A DNA stretch of 64,000 bases from the NCBI GenBank assembly GCA_038025085.1, contig CM076146.1, positions 18,884,001 to 18,948,000 of the forward strand, written 5' to 3'. Shown in pieces: positions 57,401-64,000 of the stretch. Position numbers and translations under genes: made by a program. Within the stretch, counting starts at the first letter, position 1; each line of letters begins with the position of its first letter. The DNA is from Tetragonia tetragonoides. Lineage: Eukaryota; Streptophyta; Magnoliopsida; Caryophyllales; Aizoaceae. Under the pieces are notes generated by a model. That model was not told the DNA's origin and ran no database searches. It saw only the letters and a program-made list of their open reading frames with translations.

Positions 57401-57863
57401 GGCTCGAGCTGAGTTGTCAGGTCTTCGTGCCGAGTTGGAGAAGGTGAAGGTCGACCTCAAGGAGGGGAAGTCTCTTCTTACTGAGAGAGAGCGTTCCCTC
57501 GAGAAGTTGAGAGGGAGACTGGAGGAGGCTAACAAGGCCAACGCTCAAGTTACAGGTCTCCTTGAAGCTGCCAAGGTTGAAGCCAAAGATTGGAAGACCA
57601 AGGAGGCTTGGGCCCAGGCTGACCGGAGGGTGGCTGTGGATCATCAGACTCGATTCTGGAATGAAGCCCTGCTCCAGGTGTATGGAGAAGGAGATGTTGG
57701 AGCTTCTGTGGTCAGCTCCCTGGCTAGAATTCGGAACCTCCGAACTTCTACCGACCCCGATCATCTAGCTGAGGCCAGTAGAATCGAGGACTCTATTGCC
57801 TCAGATCTGAAGGATATGGAGGCCATTGTTGCTGAGAGGCGGGCAGAGGAGGAAGCGAAATGA
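54405..57863 (+). CDS. Five-exon 'putative gypsy-type transposon' protein, antisense gene 1
   Basis: Exons 54405-54970, 55062-56329, 56425-56546, 56635-57213 and 57291-57863 all use GT-AG borders and join in phase without a stop. The predicted protein is about 1035 residues, so it appears intact. The N-terminus is Ser/Pro-rich, with PPGFPFSEFRPGFEW and LPDWVTLFRLREESWY. Exon 2 has a polylysine tract and then VVRYHLPPGMSF, GLKFPLPRLIRKIVGRLGVH, GTWYLSPRKGF and WKESFLF; this domain is the one annotated in plants as 'putative gypsy-type transposon' (transposase_28). The C-terminal 190 residues are a long coiled coil (EARAELSGLRAELEKVK). Function is unknown; despite the family name it is not a known transposase. 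It is the first of four co-oriented genes. Confidence 0.75.
55320..55445. repeat. (AAG)n microsatellite inside antisense gene 1
   Basis: About 37 near-perfect aag triplets, broken by a few gag/agg, encode a polylysine tract in frame with the gene. Length is likely to vary between copies. Confidence 0.9.
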
Positions 57864-58189
57864 TCAGGGCCGTCTGAGGCCTACACCCCCGAGTGAGGGG
57901 GGTTTGTACTTGTTCCTTTTCAGGGTGGTTGGTCACCCTTGTTGTAAACTGTTTGCGCTCCCTCCGCTTTTGAGGGTTGATTAATGGAGATGTCGATTCT
58001 CAGTAAACTCGAATCTATTTTTTCTCTAGGTCATACTTTCGTCAACTTCAATAATTGATCATTTATTGTTTTTCCGAGAGGTCATTGCATGTATGACAAC
58101 TATCGCGGGTAACCGCTCGTGCGTTGCCTTTGTTGCTTATAAATAGGCTTGTCTAGCTCATTGATTTCGTCATCCAACTTTCTAGAGAG
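57864..58189 (+). promoter_or_regulatory. Spacer and TATA box of antisense gene 2
   Basis: The 3' region of gene 1 (gtttgtacttgttcc, ttgtaaactg) is followed by TATA box cttataaatagg (58136-58147), only about 50 bp before the ATG at 58190. This predicts a very short leader of about 20 nt. Confidence 0.55.
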
Positions 58190-58963
58190 ATGTCTTCCTC
58201 AGCCATTTTCATTTCTTCAAGCTCTAGTGATGAGTCCTCCATGGATACTGAGTCGGTATCCCGAGTGTATCGCTTTCGGTCGGGAAGGCGCGTTGTAAGG
58301 AATAATCGATCAAACAAAGCATGTGAGGAAGGTGCTTCGAAGTCGACTCATGACGAGCCCTTGAAAGTCCCTAATAAGTTCAGTGAGGCTAATTTAGCTA
58401 GGCTGACAGTTCCTGATTTCGTTCGCCTCTTCGAGGATACTTCTCTGTCCGAGCGTCTTCGTACCCATATTTGGATGGTGTTTCAGCAACTTCAATCCCA
58501 GGGGGTCCTGGAATGTCTCGAATTTGAGCCTCTGGCCGTAAGGCTTCCTGGTGAGGGTGGAAGTAGACCTGACTCTCCTCCCCCCGTTCCTCCTAAAGTC
58601 GACCCTGGTCCAGATATTCCTTCTCCTGGAGTGAGGGATCCTGAAGGTACAGACCCCCTCCGAGGCGAAAGTCGGCATGAGACAGTGGGTGAGCAGGGTC
58701 GTCAAGCTCAGCAAACCCGTAGGCAAGCTTTGGAGCGAGAGATTCAGGGTGTTGAGGAGACTAGGAGATCAATATTGGAGGAGCAAACACATGTAGCTTG
58801 GAGGGTCGATCAACTCATGAAAGACCTTTGTGTTGCGAAGTGGGTAGTCGAGGATAAGACCCTGACCCTTGAAGAGGGGAGGAAACTCCATCGTTCTCTG
58901 GTTCAGAGACAACAAGCATTGGAGCAGGATATCAAGCACAAGCGTGAAGCTCTAGACCCCTAG
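58190..58963 (+). CDS. Small Ser-rich coiled-coil protein, antisense gene 2
   Basis: A single intact exon of 257 codons. The N-terminus is Ser-rich (residues 1-25) and then basic (RFRSGRRVVRNNR). A conserved-looking helix-rich patch (LTVPDFVRLFEDTSLSERLR) is followed by a Pro-rich hinge (SPPPVPPKVDPGPDIPSPG). Residues 165-257 are a coiled coil (RRQALEREIQGVEETRRSIL; LHRSLVQRQQALEQDIKHKR). I do not recognise a named family. The start is chosen by the TATA box and Ser-rich leader. It lies on the antisense strand of the element between genes 1 and 3. Confidence 0.65.
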   Translation: MSSSAIFISSSSSDESSMDTESVSRVYRFRSGRRVVRNNRSNKACEEGASKSTHDEPLKVPNKFSEANLARLTVPDFVRLFEDTSLSERLRTHIWMVFQQLQSQGVLECLEFEPLAVRLPGEGGSRPDSPPPVPPKVDPGPDIPSPGVRDPEGTDPLRGESRHETVGEQGRQAQQTRRQALEREIQGVEETRRSILEEQTHVAWRVDQLMKDLCVAKWVVEDKTLTLEEGRKLHRSLVQRQQALEQDIKHKREALDP

Positions 58964-59352
58964 GCCCTCGTCCTCTTCCATTATTGCAGTTATTTTGGAT
59001 CTGTTATGTAGCTTCTCTGTAATAATCTGTACCCTCGATATTTTGAATGAATGAATGACTTTATGTTCTTGAATCTAGCTTGTGTAGTTACTTTTCCCAC
59101 CCGAGGGAAAGGTGAGGTAACCGAAGCGTTTCTTTTCTCTTCAGGCAGGGGCGCGAACCAGGTTCACACTGTATCTCCGTGCCACGTGTCTCCTGAAGAG
59201 AGGCGTCGCTTGGTCTCCCCTGGCTTTTTTGCATATAAAAACTTGAGTGAACTTTTCAGAATTTCATCCAACTCTTCTCGCATTACTTTCTCTCTCTAGA
59301 AATATACTTCCAGACTCCAGTGATCTTTCTCGAGCTTTTCTCTATTTCTGAG
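58964..59352 (+). promoter_or_regulatory. Spacer and TATA box of antisense gene 3
   Basis: The end of gene 2 (ttctctgtaataatctgtacc) is followed by TATA box gcatataaaaac at 59231-59242, then a pyrimidine-rich leader (tctcgcattactttctctctc) and ATG at 59353. No gene is seen on either strand. Confidence 0.55.
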
Positions 59353-59928
59353 ATGGCTGGTTCCAAGAGGAAAGCTACAACCATTCATCGTGGAGAATCT
59401 GGTAGGCATGCTAGGAAGGTCAAGGGTGCTGGGAATAGTCGTGTCTCGACTTCTTCGGAGTCTTACACCCCAGCCACTCCCCGATCCTCTCCTGGGTCGA
59501 GCTTGGGCTCGGAGGCTCGAGATCTGATCACTGCTATTAGGAGATCTCGAGCGGAGCATCAAGGGTCCGATGGTCGGGCACTTTCTGTCGTTGAGGTTCT
59601 GGCTCCCCCTCCTGCTACCAGGGCGCCTAAACCGCCTGCTCGACTTGTTCCTTTGTTGGAACAGTTGACCAATCGTCTTCAGGAGCTTCATCGGGAGATT
59701 GGTGGAGCTTGTGAGAGGGAGGCGGCCACCCAAGCTAAAATCCGCCGCTGGGAGCAGAGGGATAATGTCCTCCTGGACGCTAGGACAGAGCTGGCGGCTC
59801 AGATTACCGGAGGGGTCGAGGAGTTGAACGACCTTTGGGAGCGGAGGGAGAAGCTCCTCGATGAAGTGAGGGTTCTGAGGAACCAGCTGGAGGGTCAACC
59901 TCTTGCTTCTCCCCCTCTATCTCTTTAG
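59353..59928 (+). CDS. Small Ser-rich coiled-coil protein, antisense gene 3
   Basis: One exon, 191 codons, intact. A basic N-terminus (MAGSKRKATT, ARKVKGAG) is followed by a Ser/Thr/Pro-rich part (SSESYTPATPRSSPGSSLGS), a Pro-rich hinge (APPPATRAPKPPAR), and a coiled coil from residue 100 (LEQLTNRLQELHREIGG; WERREKLLDEVRVLRNQLEG). The architecture matches genes 2 and 4: basic or Ser-rich head, proline hinge, coiled-coil tail. No named family recognised. Confidence 0.62.
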   Translation: MAGSKRKATTIHRGESGRHARKVKGAGNSRVSTSSESYTPATPRSSPGSSLGSEARDLITAIRRSRAEHQGSDGRALSVVEVLAPPPATRAPKPPARLVPLLEQLTNRLQELHREIGGACEREAATQAKIRRWEQRDNVLLDARTELAAQITGGVEELNDLWERREKLLDEVRVLRNQLEGQPLASPPLSL

Positions 59929-60698
59929 GCTCTGTATTGAGCAAGTCTTGTACTTGGCGATCTCCTCCCTGACCTCTTTCTTCCATGGGCAGATCAGGAG
60001 GTTGTCTTGTACTTGGCAATCTCTTCCCCGACCTCTTTCTTCCAGAGTTAGGTCGGAGGGTCGAGTCTTATCTTTTTTGTAGGTAGACTTTTTGGCTTTG
60101 TCGAGCTTGCATGCCGATTAGGAACTTTGTAGATGAACTCAAACAGTGTAGTTTCATCCTTCGATCTTGTGTAATCTTTTTCTTTAATCAATCTAAAGAT
60201 TATTGGTTTGAATGCTTCGATTCTGTCGCTGTTTGCAAATTTTAAAATTTTGCCCGACTTTTTTCCATCGTTCGATCATTGATACTCGTTTACTCGTCGT
60301 ACCTCGAGTGTAAAATGTATTGAGGTAAGTATACCGTGCCCCCACACTCGAGGTGCAGCTGTTTAGGTCGGATTTTTACTTTATTCTGGGAGTTGTATAG
60401 TCTGGTGTTTTTCAAAATGCCGGTTACTCTCCCTGGTCATAATTATTTCAGATTGATGTGATGGTTGGGAGATTCTACACTTTGGGATACCACACGTGTC
60501 CTCTCTGAATTGAGGCTCTTTCTCTCCCAAACTCCGGTTGGAGGTGACGGTTCGTCTTCTTTTGGAAAGGTTATAAATATCCCCAGGGTTGCTTGGAAAT
60601 TTCGTCATTCTCATCGTCATTTCTCCTTCTCACTTTCTCTCTCTAGATTTCTTGAGCTCCATATAAGCTCTTCCAGGTAGCCTAGTAGTTGCCGTGAC
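59929..60698 (+). promoter_or_regulatory. Spacer with duplicated phrase and TATA box of antisense gene 4
   Basis: A phrase of about 60 bp (gtcttgtacttggcgatctc, cctgacctctttcttcc) is repeated at 59943 and 60004. TATA box ggttataaatatcc stands at 60569-60582, followed by a pyrimidine-rich leader and ATG at 60699. The motif cgtgcccccacactcgagg at 60336 reads as a polypurine-like run on the minus strand. Confidence 0.5.
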
Positions 60699-61332
60699 AT
60701 GTCTTCTCCGCCTTCCAAGAGTCGTAAGCTCCATCTTGGGGGTAGATCTACCCCTCGTCTGTCTATAACGATGGGCGGGGTCCCAGTCACCCCTAAGGTC
60801 GAGCCTGCCGCTGGGCCCAGTGGGTCGACAATGGTCAATATGCCCCTTAAACCCCGTTCCCACGAGGAGCATTGTGGGTGTGATTACTGCGTTTCTCTGG
60901 ACGCTCTCAGATTTTCTAGGAGGAGGGAAGGCTATCTCCCCCCTCTGCCTGCTGACGCTCCTGTCGACCTTCAGGCCCTTGAGGCTCAAGCAACCAAAGC
61001 TCTGTATGACCGGAAGCATCATCGGTCGGGCTTTCCAAAGGCTTGTGAGAAGCTGGCGGTGGCCGACCATAACTTGAAGAGGTTGGCCATCGAGCTGAAG
61101 ATAGCTGAGTCAAGGGTGACGGCCATCCAAAAGGAGATTGCTAGTGAGACTGCTCGAGAAGAGGCTATTGAGAAGGATGCGGTCCTTCACAAGACTGCCC
61201 TTATTACTGCCAGTGGTCGACATTCTCTTTTCCAGGAGTACGGTCACCGTCTTGCCGAGGGTGATCGAAAGCTTGAGGCCCTGGTGCTCAGTCTGCCCCA
61301 GGATTTGCCCCTTAATATGGTCTCTTTCAGTT

Positions 61333-61372
<40 letters not shown>

Positions 61373-61406
61373 GCCTGTTGGGTTCTGTAACTTTTTGGCC
61401 CAATGA
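60699..61406 (+). CDS. Small coiled-coil protein with Cys motif, antisense gene 4
   Basis: An open frame of 235 codons. A basic Ser-rich head (MSSPPSKSRKLHLGGRS) is followed by a short His/Cys cluster (HEEHCGCDYC, residues 55-64) not seen in genes 2 and 3, then a Pro-rich stretch and a coiled coil (residues 90-200, AVADHNLKRLAIELKIAESR; VTAIQKEIASETAREEAI). The last 30 codons read through a T-run as polyphenylalanine, which is unlikely as native protein; a splice at gtctctttcag near 61320 or an earlier natural end is possible. No named family recognised. Confidence 0.55.
61338..61371. repeat. T-run, over 30 nt
   Basis: A nearly pure T-run at the end of the gene 4 frame. It would be an A-run in element sense and is likely length-variable. 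Confidence 0.9.
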
Positions 61407-62275
61407 GGCTTGCAAATATCGTTTCAATGAATGATATCGACCTTTTGCCAAGCTCCTTTTGTCTCTTATGACTGTATTGATCTGCTAGAATCGTTTTTTT
61501 TACAAAGGTCTTGGCTTGGCCAATCGATCCTTTTTCTTGTTGGTATGTAAGGCGTTTAGGTTATCTGAACCTATTTAGCCCGAGTGTTTAGGCGTTTGGC
61601 CTGCTGTGCAGGGTCGTAAGATCTCAAGTCTACGTCCCCGAGTAGTAGTATTTTGCGCATGAGACGTGAAGCTCAAGTAAAGGCTTTAGGCTTTTGTGGG
61701 CCTGTTTTTGCCCGCAATTAGATTTAGGCCGTTTGGACCCTGTGAGACTTTCATGATCATCGGATCATCTTAGTCCAATGTAAGGCGTTTTTAGGTCGTT
61801 GGACCTATTTAGCCGGATTGTTCGGTTGTTAGGCGCGTAATAGTTTAGAATAGGGTTGTCAAAACATTAGATATTTTGTCCCCTGTTACGCATTTGACCA
61901 TCGAGTCTTGTTAAATCAATTATCCTATGAGCTTGTTATGGAGTCGAAACGCATATGCGTATGCCCCCAAGCTCGCGGGTTAATTGATTTTTTAGCAATT
62001 AAGTAGTTGATAAGAGATGTTGGTAGAAGATGTTGTAGGGTTCCCACCCGTTTGTCATTGATAGAGGTATTGTCGGGGTCCTCACCCCTTACAGAGGTCG
62101 ATTTTTGCAGGGATCGTCTAACCCTTTGATTTAGTAGACAATTTTTGTAGGGATTTGTGAACCCATAAGAAATATAGACAATTTTTTAAGGGGATTTGTA
62201 AACCCTGGGGTCGATTTTTGCTAGATTCGCCAACCTATTTCGCTCGATTTTTAGGAAAAAATCAGCCAACCTCTG
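61407..62275. repeat. 3' untranslated zone of Retand-like element with short tandem repeats
   Basis: No gene is seen. Paired phrases aggcgtttaggttatctgaa/aggcgtttttaggtcgttgg with cctatttagcc recur at 61550 and 61783. At 62085-62275, units of about 45-55 bp with gacaatttttgtagggattt or gtcgatttttgcagggat and a ccaacc/aaccc end occur four to five times. Minus-strand gagcttgggggcatacgc at about 61975-61958 resembles a polypurine tract but no LTR follows. Confidence 0.55.
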
Positions 62276-63508
62276 TTAGATGTGGAATTTCCTCAGGTTG
62301 TTGAGGTTCCACGCTCTAGGTAGTGGGATTCCACTCATGTTTTCCAGCCGGTATGTGCCTGGTCGAATGACCCCCGTGATTTTATAGGGCCCTTCCCAGT
62401 TAGCAGTCAGCTTCCCTTGTTCAGACTGTTTTCCTGTACTCTCCGTTTTGCGGAGTACCAAGTCGCCTGCAGCCATATGTTTCCCCTTCACCCTCCTATT
62501 GAATTGTCGTATCAGCTGATTTTTGGCTATTTCCATTCGTAGGAGGGTGTCTCCTCTCGTTTCAGGCAGTAGGTCGAGGTTGAACCTCAACTGTCGGTCG
62601 TTTTCTTCAGTGTCGTATGAAATTACTCGGGGAGATGGAGTAACCAACTCTATGGGTAGGACAGCTTCTGATCCATAAACCAATCTGAAAGGAGTTTCCC
62701 CTGTGGCTTTTTTTGTGGTGGTTCTGATCGACCAAAGAACTTCATACAGCCTTTCCTCCCAGAGTCCTTTGGCTGCCTCGAGCTTGCGTTTCAAACCATT
62801 GAGGATGATTTTGTTTGCTGCTTCAGCCTGACCATTCGATTGTGGTCTGGCCACAGCGGTGAATCGGGCCTTTATGCCAAGATCCGACGAGTATGTTTTC
62901 AATCCTGGATTATCAAACTGAGGACCGTTATCGAATATAATCCCCCTGGGAACTCCAAAGCGGGTGATTACATTCTCCCAGATGAACTTCCTGATGTCTT
63001 TTTCCTCGATACGTCGTAAGGCCTTAGCTTCGATCCACTTTGTAAAATAGTCGACTGCTACAACTAAGAACTTGAATTGTCTTGGTGCCTCTGGAAAGGG
63101 ACCCAATATGTCCATTCCCCAAAGGTGAAAGGGGAGTGGTTCTAGTATTGGGGATAAGTTTATAGCTGGCTGTCGTTGTACTGTGGAGTGTATCTGGCAA
63201 TTCTTGCATCGGGTTACCAAGTTCACAGCATCGGATCTGATGGTCGGCCAAAAGTATCCGGTTCTGAGAGCTTTTCTGGCTAAGGCTCTTCTAGCAATGT
63301 GTTACCCACACATTCCACTGTGCAGATCATCCAAGATATCGGCTCCCTCCGAGGGAGTGACACATCTAAGTAATGGTTGGTTGAAAGCTTGCTTGTACGA
63401 TACTCCATCAACCAGGATAAACCATTTTGCTCGCTTCTTTACTTTCGCCTTTTCCTTTTCATCCCCCGGTAGAGTCCCATCTTTGAGATAGTCGATTATG
63501 GGATCCAT
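62276..63508 (-). pseudogene. Integrase of the Retand-like element
   Basis: The HHCC zinc finger (LHSGMCG-HIA, CKNCQ), the DDE core with all three residues (WGMDILGPF, IIFDNGPQF, SNGQAEAANK) and a C-terminal GPY-type motif (NWEGPYKI) are present, ending RKFHI. It would insert the element's DNA copy into the host genome. A TAA at about 63300, inside the zinc finger where Asn is usual, separates the first 69 codons from the rest, and a one-base loss near 63500 breaks the join to RNase H. Otherwise the protein looks nearly complete. Confidence 0.85.
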
Positions 63509-64000
63509 CCAAGTTCCGACCTATCGAGCAAGTTTACTTCAGGAGGCTTTGTGATGCTTTCTTCTTGCAGGACTCCCCAAAAAATCGATCGTGGGAGTCC
63601 GTTGATAGCAGAGCTGGCCAGCTTGGCCAGGGCATCTGCCTGTTGGTTGTCTGACCTCAACACATGCTTGTTGGAGAATTCTTCGAATTTTGAAATTTCT
63701 TCCTTCGCTTTTTGGAGGTACGCCTTCATGGAGTCATCCCTGGCCTCATAGTCTCCTGTGATCTGAGATACTACCAACTTGGAATCCATGATTACTGCCA
63801 CATTCTGGGCTCCTACCATTCGAGCCATTTGTAGGCCTGCTAGCAGGGCCTCATATTCTGCTTCGTTGTTAGATGCTGTGAATTGGAATCGCATGACGTA
63901 TTCGAACACAACTCCTTCGGGGTTTTTGATTACCAGACCTGCTCCGCTCCCGTTACGGCAGGATGAACCATCGACTGCCAGTTCCTACTTCGTCGGCCAC
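63496..64000 (-). pseudogene. RNase H C-terminal region of the Retand-like element (5' cut by window)
   Basis: The reading NNEAEYEALLAGLQMARMVG, VIMDSKLVVSQITGDYEARD and DNQQADALAKLASSA is the C-terminal RNase H of Tat elements. Its beginning lies beyond 64000. It joins the integrase through a one-base deletion. This domain degrades the RNA strand during reverse transcription. Confidence 0.82.

Larger units (their letters stand above)
53054..64000 (-). mobile_element. Tat/Retand-like LTR retrotransposon with four antisense genes (5' part outside window)
   Basis: The minus strand, read from the right, gives RNase H (to 63496), integrase (63508-62276), a 3' region with repeats, then a 7-kb zone with four plus-strand genes, a polypurine tract and a 3' LTR (53970-53054). 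It inserted into the PMD gene of H; the left flank ccacc (53049-53053) would be the 5-bp duplication. ORFs are much better preserved than in other elements here, so this is the youngest large insertion. Confidence 0.8.

Noticed and set aside
60325..60350. Polypurine-like run gagtgtgggggcac on minus strand as an LTR border
   Set aside because: No TG-starting LTR sequence follows and it lies between two antisense genes; 53971-53985 fits better.
61956..61980. Second polypurine-like run (minus strand) near the integrase end
   Set aside because: An LTR starting here would be about 9 kb and would include all four antisense genes; not supported by any repeat.

Overview
This is nuclear DNA of a flowering plant, probably a eudicot with a repeat-rich genome. 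Evidence is Tat-type Ty3/gypsy retrotransposons, plant mobile domain (PMD) genes with short GT-AG introns, hAT, CACTA and Stowaway DNA transposons and L1-type LINE tails. There is no sign of rRNA, tRNA, CRISPR or prokaryotic operons. I found no intact ordinary host gene; essentially the whole window is transposons nested in transposons.

Layout. (1) 1-11471: Tat element A, minus strand, its 3' LTR cut by the window start. Its pol is decayed, and on the opposite (plus) strand it carries a PMD gene followed by a gene of the plant DUF7745-like type. (2) 11472-20268: Tat element C, minus strand, interrupted by A inside its own antisense DUF7745-like gene; it has gag, RT and RNase H but no integrase, plus a complete 5' LTR. 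(3) 20269-21305: part of an LTR (B) into which C inserted. (4) 21306-31662: plus-strand PMD gene of a further Tat element (G), broken by a 5'-truncated LINE (22110-23602) and by a solo-LTR-like element D (24673-31626), itself broken by a hAT element (25078-29091). (5) 31663-32630: truncated LTR-like fragment E. (6) 32631-53053: plus-strand Tat material (F and H), with two antisense DUF7745-like/PMD gene pairs sharing one LTR (44651 to about 45860). The first PMD copy is split by a Pack-type CACTA transposon holding an aminoacylase-1 exon fragment and a LINE; a Stowaway MITE lies in one intron. The H pol is split by a hAT-like MITE. (7) 53054-64000: a younger minus-strand Tat/Retand-like element that runs off the window. 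It has a 3' LTR, four plus-strand (antisense) genes each with its own TATA box, then RNase H/integrase.

How the parts relate. In A, F and H, and in part in C and G, the order on the antisense strand is LTR, PMD gene, DUF7745-like gene, pol. These genes have their own promoters and introns. A GC-rich palindromic motif cluster (cores such as ccgctagcggc and cagccgctg) lies just upstream of the TATA boxes of both the LTRs and the antisense DUF7745-like genes, and about 300 bp upstream of the PMD start codons. The youngest element carries a different antisense set: a five-exon, roughly 1035-residue gene of the 'putative gypsy-type transposon' kind whose exons all join in phase, and three small coiled-coil proteins. 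Antisense accessory genes in Tat elements are the most interesting biology here. All protein family names are from reading the sequence; none was checked by a search.
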